A stretch of DNA of 64,000 nt from positions 156,339,276-156,403,275 of the forward strand of contig OX104127.1 in NCBI GenBank assembly GCA_944470555.2, given 5' to 3'. The stretch comes from Heterobilharzia americana (lineage: Eukaryota > Platyhelminthes > Trematoda > Strigeidida > Schistosomatidae). Under the pieces are notes generated by a model, which did no database searches, had not been told where the DNA came from, and saw only the letters and a list, made by a program, of their open reading frames with translations. A program made the translations under genes and the position numbers. Shown in pieces: positions 59,401-64,000 of this stretch (its first letter is position 1; each line of letters begins with the position of its first letter).

Positions 59401-61325
59401 CTGTAATGACTAGCGTAAAAAGAGTTTCTACACGATGCTATTTTCTTCAATTTAAAAATCACTAAAAATTGTGAATTAAAAAAACGTTTATGTTTAGTGA
59501 AACCGTTGAATAGATTGTACAAACAAACAGAGTATAAACTCTATATGTATTTTTTATTTTCATAGTTATTGTTAACGACAGTTCCTTTTCATGATTTGAT
59601 CTACAAGTTAATGGTGAATTCTTTATGATTTCGATGTATATCTCGTGTAAACCTTCTTTATCTTCCTACAATTCTTTGATCTTAACAAACTTATAAGTAC
59701 ACTTATTACATTCCATCTAAGTTTATTTCTCAGACATGTTGTCACTTGTTGCACCTCCAAGACACTGGTCTGCAACTACTCCCAGTGTAATGGTAGGAAT
59801 GAAGTGGTGAAATATGTCGGTTATTTCACCTACTTGGCGAGCTGCATCAGCTCGAACAGAGTGGTTGCTGACGGAATCTCAACTCAGATACAGAAGGCCT
59901 GTTTAGCACTTATGAAATAGCGTTATCTGTGAAGCTGACTGATGAGATAACGGAATTCAGTAATCAGAAAGATAATGAAAGAACTAAAAGAGACTAATTG
60001 TTTTAAATACTAATCACCTTTCAAGTTGATATTCATCATGGACTGACATCAATTGGAGGAACATTGGATACTTGGGAGCACTGGAAAACTGTTTCATCCT
60101 AGCATGGAGCTCCTCAACAGTGTGCACCCATGACCCGCGACTTTCTGGTTCCGTGACCAGCACGTAACCATTGAGCCACTGGGTCGGAATCCAGTGGTCC
60201 ATATTTCCAACTTCTGTTAGTTCACGACATAGCGCAACCATCACCCAATGTCATCGTTGGTTATTTGTCCTCAATACCACCAGGTTTGCCCCACTGGTTA
60301 CGACTTCTCATTGGAACTTCGGGAATCACCTCTCGAAGCTAGTCACCAATGAACACCGCTGAAGAGTCCCATAATGGGACGAAACAGCTAACTGTTCAGC
60401 GCTCCCAGGTTTCCTTTGGTCTTCCAACTGATATCAGTCCATGATCAATACCAACTTGAAAAATCTCAATCCCCAAAAACCCCCAAATTCGACTAATCAT
60501 TTTGATTGGGGATAGAATTTGTGTTAAACGGTTGTAATCCGAGTGAAAGCATAAATTCATGCGGGATCTGCCTGGGCATATTTGCCACTCGTGTGGGTCA
60601 TGCTACGATTTAGATGACTACCGACCAATGGGTCACGATTTCGAGCCCCCCTTCGTCTACCCGAGGCTTGGGCATCCACACAGTAGGTGTGGCGTATTGC
60701 ATACAGCACATAAGGTGACTGAGTGCGTTTCGTACGATATAGTCATCGAGTCTTTAGTCCAGTGGTCCACGCTTTCGACTGCTATACTTTGCCGACATCC
60801 AGAACAACTGTATACTCTTCTCTGGTTTCCTGTGGTTCTCTAGTGAATATTAATCTTTGATAAAAACACTCCTTCACAAATCAATCAACTGAATCATAAT
60901 GATAATCAGTAGATAAAATGCAATCCGGATTCAAGATCCATTTTGGAAACTGACTCTGTAAAGCGATGCGCCTAAACGGCGTTTCACTCACTACCATCTG
61001 GACAACCAGGGATTATTTCTCTTGTGACACAATGGTGTTGCTATAGTTTATTACATGATATCACGAGTAGGCACTGAGCGATATTACCCTTTTTTTTAGC
61101 CCAAACATTCATTCTGTTTATGATCGGTAACAAATTCTTGTCAGTCATCATGTCATATCACATTTGATAACGTTTAAATCAACAGTTCATCAGTGTTGTT
61201 TAATATTCAAAAAATTGTCATTTCATTTTCAAAGTACACCCGCTATACGGTGTTTGTTTATTTCTATTCTAGCTAATAGTCATGAAAACATCATGTATGA
61301 TAAACGTGATTGTTTGCCTTTGTTT
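34571..61325 (+). CDS. PPP1R9: Neurabin/spinophilin-like protein, N-terminal exons (gene model; 3' part beyond the window)
   Basis: A chain of exons with GT donors, AG acceptors and matching phases from 34571 to 59141, plus two tentative ones to 61325. The product has an N-terminal segment RRLSRVSRLRDMF (compare the N-terminal actin-binding region of neurabins), a long Ser/Pro-rich low-complexity middle, an acidic block (DDEDVDDKVND; later CSDDSDFYDSRED) and RQPRVRFSSEPIL. The last matches the neurabin/spinophilin PP1-docking pattern '[RK]-[IV]-[RK]-F-S-[ST]-A/E-P-I' that follows an acidic segment. In those proteins a TYSNEDYDRRND-like stretch, a PDZ domain and coiled coils follow; these must lie to the right. 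The family targets protein phosphatase 1 to actin. Introns range from about 0.4 to 8.7 kb. One exon before 49810 is missing, and the last two exons have a phase conflict. Known from the family: name and role; inferred: the whole splice chain. Confidence 0.68.
36700..37270 (-). pseudogene. LINE family B 3' fragment in intron 1
   Basis: Parallels the minus-strand copy at 46380-46910: 'ctcaaaacaagtcagagacttcatagaatgatgccac' corresponds to 'ctcaaagcaacagtcaaggacttcatgcagagtgatgcca', and the cactcaactcttattgggcagctgaatag block to the block at 46780-46800. An internal piece is missing relative to that copy. No intact coding frame. Confidence 0.62.
37988..38068 (+). CDS. PPP1R9: Neurabin-like gene, exon 2
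   Basis: 81 bases between TTATGCAG and a consensus donor GTAGGT, phase 2 in and out. Joined to exon 1 it reads FSRAFPGSPPIKTLRHHRTS with no stop. The sequence may correspond to the 'SRF...' segment of neurabin N-termini. Confidence 0.72.
38400..38900 (+). pseudogene. Penelope-like element C-terminal (GIY-YIG) remnant in intron 2
   Basis: Reads FDFENVKVLGGGNIKNAKEF near 38500-38565, and after one frameshift SPINRHIDSDPIYQPI near 38595-38640. This is the end of the GIY-YIG endonuclease of Penelope-like elements as found in flatworms ('fdw.nv.vig.....ar.fLEaw.s....iNrHi.ldp.Y'). Further downstream, MNKSSSSENITPT near 38850-38885 is read in another frame. Dead 3' fragment. Confidence 0.68.
39555..39681 (+). 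CDS. PPP1R9: Neurabin-like gene, exon 3
   Basis: 127 bases, acceptor CCCTTTTAG, donor GTAAGC. Enters in phase 2 and leaves in phase 0. Encodes SISSSRSVDAALSSGHRSLL followed by SPPKRPPKPRHLCLSS, a Pro/Lys-rich segment that could bind SH3 domains. Fits the low-complexity N-terminal half of neurabins. Confidence 0.72.
40528..40610 (+). CDS. PPP1R9: Neurabin-like gene, exon 4
   Basis: 83 bases, acceptor TCTCCTTTAAAG, donor GTATGT, phase 0 in and 2 out. Encodes VELKPVASKISVEKKFDDET and a Ser/Lys stretch. No domain. Confidence 0.68.
40611..42603 (+). other. Intron 4, with a LINE family B scrap
   Basis: About 2 kb. A short stretch at 41830-41950 ('cttagggacttcatcgactggtgccatatctcagtctc') resembles the 3' region of LINE family B on the minus strand. 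Nothing else recognised. Confidence 0.45.
42604..42830 (+). CDS. PPP1R9: Neurabin-like gene, exon 5
   Basis: 227 bases, acceptor CATATAG, donor GTATGC, phase 2 in and 1 out. Encodes TTDNQPSAEKVNGDLPHSN, then VSSSHISAIEIKPHQVINDD and RLSYASITPFYSFKKSAQPT. Disordered, Ser/Asn-rich. The open frame across the full exon with flanking consensus sites supports it. Confidence 0.7.
43218..43281 (+). CDS. PPP1R9: Neurabin-like gene, exon 6
   Basis: 64 bases, acceptor TTTGAAG, donor GTAAGT, phase 1 in and 2 out. Encodes VCQESCDAIQSAENPHLQST. The nearer acceptor GTCAG would bring a TGA into frame, so the upstream AAG acceptor was chosen. Confidence 0.65.
43366..43965 (-). mobile_element. 5'-truncated RTE-like LINE (family A) in intron 6
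   Basis: Starts (3' end) at a TTA tract near 43366-43380 and matches 11810-12400. Minus frames encode RVGRPRMTWRSCEEEMRASG and VQKFSENRVHWRRA, the C-terminal end of RTE RTs. It is truncated near 43960. Same family and same strand as 62505-62800 and 63563-64000. Confidence 0.85.
44447..44496. repeat. (AT)25 microsatellite
   Basis: About 50 bases of uninterrupted AT dinucleotide repeat in intron 6. Confidence 0.95.
45771..45827 (+). CDS. PPP1R9: Neurabin-like gene, exon 7
   Basis: 57 bases, strong acceptor TTTCTTCTCAG, donor GTAATG, phase 2 in and out. Encodes SLNLPIDHHCASANSQKF. The next certain exon (49810) needs phase 0, so at least one more exon of 3n+1 bases must lie between. Confidence 0.62.
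46190..47090 (-). pseudogene. LINE family B C-terminal fragment in intron 7
   Basis: Minus-strand translation gives SANLRHLWRHHDIRLPIRV (the 'a.aNLrhLWrrrDv.l..kGrvy' block), CEKWPLKVEDMRRFQVFDHR and a 3' region like that at 57590-58150. Several frameshifts. Family B is the LINE seen nearly complete at 52.2-56.2 kb. Confidence 0.75.
47205..47257 (-). ncRNA. Degenerate hammerhead ribozyme
   Basis: On the minus strand CTGATGG at 47251-47245 is followed by 15 bases and then GAAAC at 47229-47225. The spacing equals that of the hammerhead at 60359-60385, and the sequence downstream is also similar ('tcaaatcatgatgaaaacta' against 'tcagtccatgatcaatacca'). The last A of CUGANGA is G and stem II is weak, so it is probably inactive. 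Confidence 0.45.
47790..49400 (+). pseudogene. LINE family B, decayed RT copy in intron 7
   Basis: In several plus frames: AASGNSRKLFQLIRAT near 47850 and QFKKQLIWP near 47970 (linker), a YADD-region relic DSIILLSND near 48580, YLSEYW near 48780 (the 'yLGS' block), DHRCLHKIAPIHGRH near 48980 and the C-terminal region to about 49400. It follows the same order as 54180-56000. More decayed than the other plus copies. Confidence 0.6.
49651..49690 (+). CDS. PPP1R9: Candidate missing exon of the neurabin-like gene
   Basis: 40 bases after a good acceptor (GATTTCTTTAG). It would enter in phase 2 and leave in phase 0, exactly what exon 7 and the exon at 49810 require, and reads LKLTTIRPHFLRP. The donor (CCC|GTGTCA) is poor, so this is only a phase-based suggestion. 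Confidence 0.25.
49810..50080 (+). CDS. PPP1R9: Neurabin-like gene, exon 8
   Basis: 271 bases, acceptor TTTTATAG, donor GCAG|GTAAAT, phase 0 in and 1 out. The single open frame reads DFVLPPDAFHTAPFHG, then VDTPDDEDVDDKVNDC (acidic) and FSPLTTLPIPKGLNVV. The acidic block is compatible with the region before the PP1 motif in neurabins. The other two phases contain stops. Confidence 0.72.
50081..51285 (+). other. Start of intron 8; nothing recognised
   Basis: Short frames only. The segment around 50690-50790 resembles 57020-57120 (both have 'gcagtaggca' and 'tcggtaga/ggt' blocks), which suggests another dispersed repeat that I cannot name. Confidence 0.4.
51290..52000 (+). pseudogene. LINE family B C-terminal fragment (intron 8)
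   Basis: The frame 51308-51529 reads ARVAYANVSRFRRRRDVRLT, then GRVYNALVRAVLHYASETWP and DVRQLCAFDHRYLP. After a frameshift come the WERDVSNS block and later QATQWLETS near 51825-51860. This is the terminal part of the family B RT with its 3' untranslated region, ending before about 52140. 5'-truncated copy. Confidence 0.8.
53041..53830 (+). pseudogene. LINE family B: endonuclease domain
   Basis: The frame 53070-53381 has WESHIQDPSAVIHL, GLSGLAIALS, LLDWIPVGSHLCAIRLKG and FVISAYAPT. After a frameshift near 53385: LDVVVLAGDFNAQVG (intact GDFNA.vG block), followed by a TGA, then DTFGILAERTDNGDRLLQLC. The frame 53637-53873 covers the end of the domain (IDYIAISYRWRG; SDHALV with SDH intact). Catalytic residues are largely kept, but three lesions break the ORF. 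Confidence 0.78.
53833..55790 (+). pseudogene. LINE family B: reverse transcriptase
   Basis: Blocks in order: FEKQFN and NIEIGTPTLAEVEKAAGNLK (54325-54450), GRAAGSDGLTPEVYKDGG, CDNHRGISLTNIVSKILG (near 54630), ENQAGFRPGGECIDQIF, LAVFLDLKAAFDSVDREVLW (near 54830-54885), then in the frame 54882-55364 SSGVRQGCSLSPFSFNFIID and LDLEYADDIVLLGEDADKR with the catalytic YADD at about 55150. Internal stops occur near 54163, 54338 and 54549, and there is a frameshift near 54900. The C-terminus to 55790 is recognisable by LRCLGHVLRLPSRRLP. RNase H is not seen, as expected for this type. Confidence 0.82.
55644..56207. repeat. Inverted duplication of LINE B tail, left arm
   Basis: The end of the full-length LINE B. 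It matches the reverse complement of 57590-58157 at about 97-98% by eye, including an identical 70-codon frame (55877-56089 plus, 57712-57924 minus). The arms are separated by about 1.38 kb. Confidence 0.93.
56208..57589. other. Spacer between the LINE B inverted arms
   Basis: About 1.38 kb of AT-rich intron sequence without recognisable gene. It contains 'gtgcagtaggcagtaaagtc' near 57035, similar to 50720, part of an unnamed repeat. Confidence 0.5.
57590..58157. repeat. Inverted duplication of LINE B tail, right arm
   Basis: Reverse complement of 55644-56207. On its right it abuts directly a plus-strand piece of the LINE B leader (58150-58232). The high identity means a recent event. Confidence 0.93.
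58150..58232 (+). repeat. LINE B leader fragment
   Basis: 'ccccaaaaataactcactcc' and the following 60 bases match 52552-52625 of the LINE B leader in the same orientation (for example the cacggtctgccgggttggcg block). It is joined to the inverted tail with no spacer. Confidence 0.8.
58262..58320 (-). ncRNA. Hammerhead ribozyme with intact core (Sm-alpha type)
   Basis: On the minus strand CTGACGA (58310-58304) is followed by stem II (GTCACAAGTAGGAC), GAAA (58289-58286), a three-pair stem III (ACG-CA-CGU) and the cleavage triplet GTC (58280-58278). Stem I is formed by CAG before the core and CTG after it. All invariant core positions are present. Two positions differ from my memory of the Sm-alpha consensus (stem II GTCC to GTCA, CTGG to CTGC in stem I) and weaken the stems. 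It would self-cleave after 58278. Activity is inferred. Confidence 0.82.
58336..58409 (-). other. tRNA-like Pol III head of the SINE
   Basis: 74 bases on the minus strand. It has a good A box (TGGCTTAGTGG) and a near-consensus B box (GGTTCGAGTCT), and GTTCATC and GTGGGAAC could pair as a poor acceptor stem. The T arm does not pair well, so it is a SINE promoter and not a working tRNA gene. Confidence 0.7.
58812..58972 (+). CDS. PPP1R9: Neurabin-like gene, exon 9 (with alternative stop)
   Basis: 161 bases, acceptor TTGTTCTGTAG, phase 1 in, phase 0 out at CAG|GTTAAC. Encodes VDADGVHIFEDGNFLYALPG then CSDDSDFYDSREDV and ISDLIPSY. This is the acidic segment that precedes the PP1 motif in neurabin and spinophilin. 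If the donor is not used, the frame runs on for eight codons to TAA at 58997-58999, giving a short protein without the PP1 motif. Confidence 0.72.
59064..59141 (+). CDS. PPP1R9: Neurabin-like gene, exon 10 (PP1-docking motif)
   Basis: 26 codons ending at a consensus donor GTAAGA. Encodes LVNKCTGSNDSLVRQPRVRF followed by SSEPIL. RVRF fits the RVxF motif that binds the catalytic subunit of PP1, and the context F-S-S-x-P-I is the one conserved in neurabins and spinophilins. The acceptor (GGCAAG) is not certain: alternative AGs at 59052 and 59059 would enter in phase 1. Confidence 0.62.
59142..59735 (+). other. Intron sequence; nothing recognised
   Basis: AT-rich. A TTA tract near 59208 and a G8 run near 59247 are the only notable features. 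Confidence 0.5.
59740..59945 (+). pseudogene. LINE family B scrap
   Basis: Around 59810-59910 one frame reads KYVGYFTYLASCISSN and GISTQIQKACLALMK, matching the 'kfvYLGSCIs.gg.vsdeI..RiqKAr.a.anL' block of family B RTs. Only this block remains. Confidence 0.6.
60020..60250 (-). mobile_element. tRNA-headed SINE with degenerate hammerhead
   Basis: On the minus strand an A-box-like TGGCTCAATGG near 60180-60165 is followed by a degenerate hammerhead (TTGAGGA 60117-60111, GAAAC 60095-60091) and a 3' part 'gtcagtccatgatgaatatcaacttg'. The 3' part matches, in opposite orientation, 60430-60465. The core has C3 to U and a broken stem III. Confidence 0.58.
60353..60405 (+). ncRNA. Hammerhead ribozyme, nearly intact
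   Basis: CTGAAGA (60359-60365), a six-pair stem II GTCCCATAATGGGAC (60366-60380), GAAA, stem III ACAG-CTAA-CTGT with the remaining bases in the loop, cleavage triplet GTT ending at 60396. Stem I (CACCG/CAGCG) has two mismatches, which is the main doubt. The associated repeat (60250-60475) is the inverted partner of the one at 60020-60250. Hammerheads of this type are known from Penelope-like elements and SINE-like repeats of flatworms. Confidence 0.72.
60490..61082. other. Intron sequence; weak tRNA-like repeat traces
   Basis: 60740-60800 ('tagtccagtggtccacgctttcgactgct') looks like the head of another tRNA-derived repeat, but no B box follows. Nothing else recognised. Confidence 0.35.
61100..61126 (+). 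CDS. PPP1R9: Tentative neurabin-like microexon 11
   Basis: 27 bases after CCCTTTTTTTTAG, donor GTAACA. Read with one base from the previous exon it gives PNIHSVYD, which together with the next exon resembles the neurabin stretch 'PIKVFsTYSNEDYDRRND'. However, exon 10 ends in phase 0, and in that phase this exon meets TGA. Either the reading, exon 10's boundary or one base of sequence is wrong. Confidence 0.35.
61280..61325 (+). CDS. PPP1R9: Tentative neurabin-like exon 12
   Basis: Acceptor CTAATAG at 61279, phase 2. Joined to the previous microexon it reads SVYDRHENIMYDKRDCLPLF, comparable to 'TYSNEDYDRRND.vDP' upstream of the neurabin PDZ domain. Its 3' boundary is unclear (weak GTACAT at 61326). 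Confidence 0.38.
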
Positions 61326-61534
61326 GTACATTATGGAATTTTCAAGCTGGCTATTATAAACATTTATTAGATTGGCTATATATAATATATCTATTGTTGT
61401 TTTTTTCTTTAAACACATCTCAATTTCTTCCTGTCTCTTTAACAAATATTATTATCATTTGACTGTCTGAGACAACCGTAGTTTGGCAAACTAGTATTTA
61501 TACTGGCGATCATTGAAAGTGAAATGAAAATTTG

Positions 61535-61606
61535 AACCGCGGCCAGATTCAAACCAGCAATCACAGGGTTTCCGGTCCGATGCTCCAACAAATGAGCTAT
61601 AAGGTC
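61535..61606 (-). other. tRNA-like unit C
   Basis: 72 bases on the minus strand that fold with the spacing of a tRNA: acceptor GACCTTA/CGCGGTT, D arm GCTC/GAGC, T arm GCTGG/CTGGC with loop TTTGAAT. The anticodon loop would read CCGGAAA. The mismatches and the existence of sister copies with other anticodons point to a tRNA-derived SINE. Confidence 0.65.
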
Positions 61607-61881
61607 CGACTGCTGATCATATTTTTATTTCACTTCAATCACAAGCGAGGTTTCGCCCGACTACCATGTGAATTCGTAATGCGTTATTACCGCTTGAACG
61701 TATTCATATTGGCTGCCTAGTCAGGACTTCTCATCGCAATCGAAATCTAAGTGAATAAGAGAGGTAGGGGAAGCATCATATGGATTATTATTTGACTATC
61801 TGAGATAGCCGTAGTTTGGCAGAGTAGTACTTGTACTGGGTGATGATTGAAGATCAGATGAAAAAATCTGTTCAGCAGTCG

Positions 61882-61953
61882 GACCTCGTAGCTCAGTTGG
61901 TAGAGCACTGGACCGGTAACCTTGTGGTTGCGGATTCGAATCCAGCCGCGGTC
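61882..61953 (+). other. tRNA-like unit A
   Basis: Exactly 72 bases with tRNA spacing: acceptor GACCTCG/CGCGGTC (6 of 7 pairs), D arm GCTC/GAGC, anticodon loop CCGGTAA (GGT, Thr), T loop TTCGAAT. Anticodon and T stems have two mismatches each, so it is probably a SINE head or a tRNA pseudogene and not a functional tRNA. Confidence 0.65.
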
Positions 61954-62202
61954 GAGATTTTCTATCTCACCTTCACTCATAAATACTAGTCTGACAAACT
62001 ACGGCTAAGATAGTCAAATGATAATCAATATGATGCTCCCCTCAACTATCTTATTCACTTAGATTTCGATTGCGATGAGAAGTCCTGACTAGGCAGCCAA
62101 TATGAATACGTTCAAGCGGTAATAACGCATTACGAATTCACATGGTAGTCGGGCGAAACCTCGCTTGTGATTGAAGTGAAATAAAAGTCTGATCAGTAGT
62201 CG

Positions 62203-62274
62203 GACCTCGTAGCTCAGTTGTTAGAGCATCGAACCGGAAACCCTGTGATCGCTGGTTGGAATCCAGCCGTGGTC
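62203..62274 (+). other. tRNA-like unit B
   Basis: 72 bases, acceptor GACCTCG/CGTGGTC, D arm GCTC/GAGC, T arm GCTGG/CCAGC fully paired with loop TTGGAAT (B box C to G). Anticodon loop CCGGAAA. Inverted partner of unit C. Confidence 0.65.
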
Positions 62275-62504
62275 CAGATTTTCATCTCACCTTTAATCAT
62301 CACCCGGTATAAATATTATTATGCTGGTGTTTACATATTGACTATGTTTAGTATTTCGAATTACAATTTTCACATATATGAGTATATGTGTGAGTACATC
62401 ACATTGTTTGAAACAAAGGCCAACTGACTGTATCTCTTTTTTCGGCAACAACTTATCTTGTCTATAAATCTCACTTTGAAAATTACATCATTATTATTAT
62501 ATTT

Positions 62505-62800
62505 ATTATCTGTCCCTTGGGTTCCTGTTTGAACATAGGGCTTCAGTAGCACGTCTCTATTCCACTCTGTTCATCACAGTCTTTCGAACTTGGCTCCACG
62601 ACTGCCCAGAAGCCTTCATTTCTTCCCCACACAATCTCTTCCATATCACCCTCGGACATCCAACTCATCGTTTCCCATTTGGGTCCCACTCGAAGGTCTG
62701 ACCTGGTGCGTGATGTCTCCGATTGGTCTTCTCACTATATGCTCAGTCCATCTCCACTTTCTTCTGCTTATTTGTTTGAAGGAAAATTACATTAGACATG
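62505..62800 (-). mobile_element. 5'-truncated RTE-like LINE (family A) tail
   Basis: Follows an AT/ATT tract (62487-62508) and matches 43380-43640 and 11820-12060. Truncated near 62790. No coding frame left. Confidence 0.85.
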
Positions 62801-62929
62801 ACATTTCTATTCATTCATTCTAATATACTATTCATTATAACAAGAGAGTATGTTAGAGTTACAATTTTGTGTTGTTAGGACTGCATCGACGGTCAGACAG
62901 ACAGTCGCTGAGACATGTGTAACGTATTT

Positions 62930-63190
62930 CCAAGCCACTGTTTCAAGATGACTTAACTTAGTGAATGCTGATCTCCATCATTCTCAAATGTACACTGCCT
63001 CACCTCAGAATTACTAACATGGTATTTCCGCTGAAGATGAGAAATTATGCAAAGACCATTGGTAATGAAAAATGGATTTGTCAGACGCTCTCAGTTCAAG
63101 TTTCACCAGTGTAGAGCAGAAGTACTCGCATCAACATGTTGTATACCTGACATTCCGTTACCTTGCTAAAGTCATAATGATATAGAAAAC
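62930..63190 (-). pseudogene. LINE family B scrap
   Basis: 'ccactgtttcaagatgactt' and the following bases match the reverse complement of about 49090-48930 (family B C-terminal region), including 'cctcacctcagaattactaa' against 'cctcacttcagaactacagt'. Confidence 0.65.
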
Positions 63191-63204
63191 ACAGTTTAAT
63201 CAAC

Positions 63205-63562
63205 AATGTTTTCAATCACATCAAATTCACAATGGAGAAGAAGTCGAACAACCAACTACCATTCTTGGATGTTTTAGTAGGACAAATGCCAGAAAGCTGG
63301 AAACCCAAGTGTTACAGGAAGCCAACACACACTAATCAAATCATTAACTACAGTAGCAACAACGCACAAAATTAGTTGCATACAAACTATTCAAAAGAGT
63401 GAAGACACTACAGCACAACAACTTCACGGAGAAACGAAGAAAATCACTTGATGTATATCCCAAAGAAGAACGGCTACCCATGAAACTTTATCAGATGCCT
63501 ATCCTGTACAACATCATCTACAAAGCGATCGACAGAAATCAACAAGCGCATAACTCAACCAT
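63205..63562 (+). pseudogene. Penelope-like element RT fragment
   Basis: Reads IKFTMEKKSNNQLPFLDVLV near 63225-63285, CYRKPTHTNQIINYSSNN near 63310-63365, then after a stop and frameshift VKTLQHNNFTEKRRKSL and EERLP. 'iKFT.E.e..n.LPFLDvlv' and 'vYRKPTHTd.yl...SnHp' are hallmark blocks of the Penelope-like RT after the catalytic box. Cut at the RTE tail. Confidence 0.82.
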
Positions 63563-64000
63563 TATTATTACTATTATTTATCCCTTGGGTTCCTAGTGGG
63601 AAAGAGGGCTTCAGTAGCACGTCTCCCATGCGCTCTGTTCTCTGCAAACTTCTCAACCTCGCTCCACAACAGCCCACAACCTCTCATTTCTTCCTTACAC
63701 CATCTCCTCCATGTCACTCTTGCCTCCGATGCCCAACTCGTCGTTTCCCATCGGGGTTCCACTCGACCAACTGGCCCGGCCTGCTGCGTGATGTCCGCAG
63801 TTGGCCTTCTCAGTGTATGTCCAGTCCAATCCATCTCCACTTCCTCCTGCATATTTGTTGCGTGATAGGTTCTTGGTTGGTTCGTTCCCAGAGTTCCTTG
63901 TTGCTTATTCCTGTTATTCTGGCCATCTGTGCTTCAGTAACGAGCCAGAGTAGGCGGCAGTTGTTCATCAATGTCTGTAGTTTGTTGGAAATGCCTTTCG
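63563..64000 (-). mobile_element. RTE-like LINE (family A) tail, runs off the right edge
   Basis: Starts with an ATT tract (63561-63578) and continues with the family A 3' end. The minus frame 63852-63574 encodes MDWTGHTLRRP, VGRVEPRWETTSWAS and VEKFAENRAHGRRATEAL. Extends beyond 64000. Confidence 0.87.

Larger units (their letters stand above)
61484..62325. repeat. Palindrome built from tRNA-like repeats
   Basis: 61484-61850 and 61976-62325 are reverse complements over most of their length, for example 61625-61770 against 62180-62030. A central tRNA-like unit (61882-61953) lies in the loop. A part also repeats directly (61455-61500 against 61792-61850). Identity of the arms is about 90-95% by eye. 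Confidence 0.85.

Noticed and set aside
61882..61953. Functional tRNA-Thr(GGT) gene
   Set aside because: Length and D arm fit, but the anticodon and T stems have two mismatches each, and sister units carry other anticodons. A tRNA-derived repeat is more likely.

Overview
This looks like flatworm nuclear DNA, most likely from a blood fluke (Schistosoma or a close relative). The reasons are an AT-rich sequence, a gene with short exons and long GT-AG introns, degraded CR1-, RTE-, Penelope- and Gypsy-type elements, and above all a tRNA-headed short repeat carrying a hammerhead ribozyme like the schistosome Sm-alpha repeats (58.2-58.5 kb). No prokaryotic gene organisation is present, and almost every long open frame is a shadow or a retroelement relic.

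Layout. 1-20.6 kb is a transposon graveyard bracketed by two inverted arms of about 910 bp that are about 99% identical (1-912 and 19711-20619), although the interior is heavily decayed. Inside it a CR1-like LINE on the minus strand (about 18.7 to 10.5 kb) is split by a nested RTE-like LINE (11795-14934) flanked by a recognisable target-site duplication. 20.6-34.5 kb holds a second CR1-like LINE with ORF1, endonuclease and a truncated RT (24.5-21.1 kb, minus), a diverged third copy of the arm repeat (25.55-26.08 kb), another LINE tail, and two broken Gypsy-like elements (27.9-29.4 and 31.5-33.6 kb, minus) with LTR remnants.

34.57-61.3 kb is a host gene on the plus strand. Exons joined by matching splice phases give a low-complexity N-terminal region, an acidic stretch and then an RVRF-type protein phosphatase 1 docking motif in the context expected of neurabin/spinophilin (PPP1R9). 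The PDZ and coiled-coil part would lie to the right of the window. Its introns carry most of the remaining repeats: Penelope-like relics, several copies of one LINE family ('family B', RTE-like) including a near full-length copy at about 52.2-56.2 kb, an inverted duplication of that LINE's tail, tRNA-headed repeats with hammerhead ribozymes, and a palindrome built from 72-nt tRNA-like units. The right edge (62.5-64 kb) is RTE tails, a LINE scrap and a Penelope-like RT scrap.

The most interesting signals are the hammerhead ribozymes (one with an intact core at 58.26-58.32 kb, one nearly intact at 60.35-60.41 kb, two relics), the young inverted arms around old DNA, and the neurabin exon chain with one missing exon, an alternative early stop and a one-base phase conflict.
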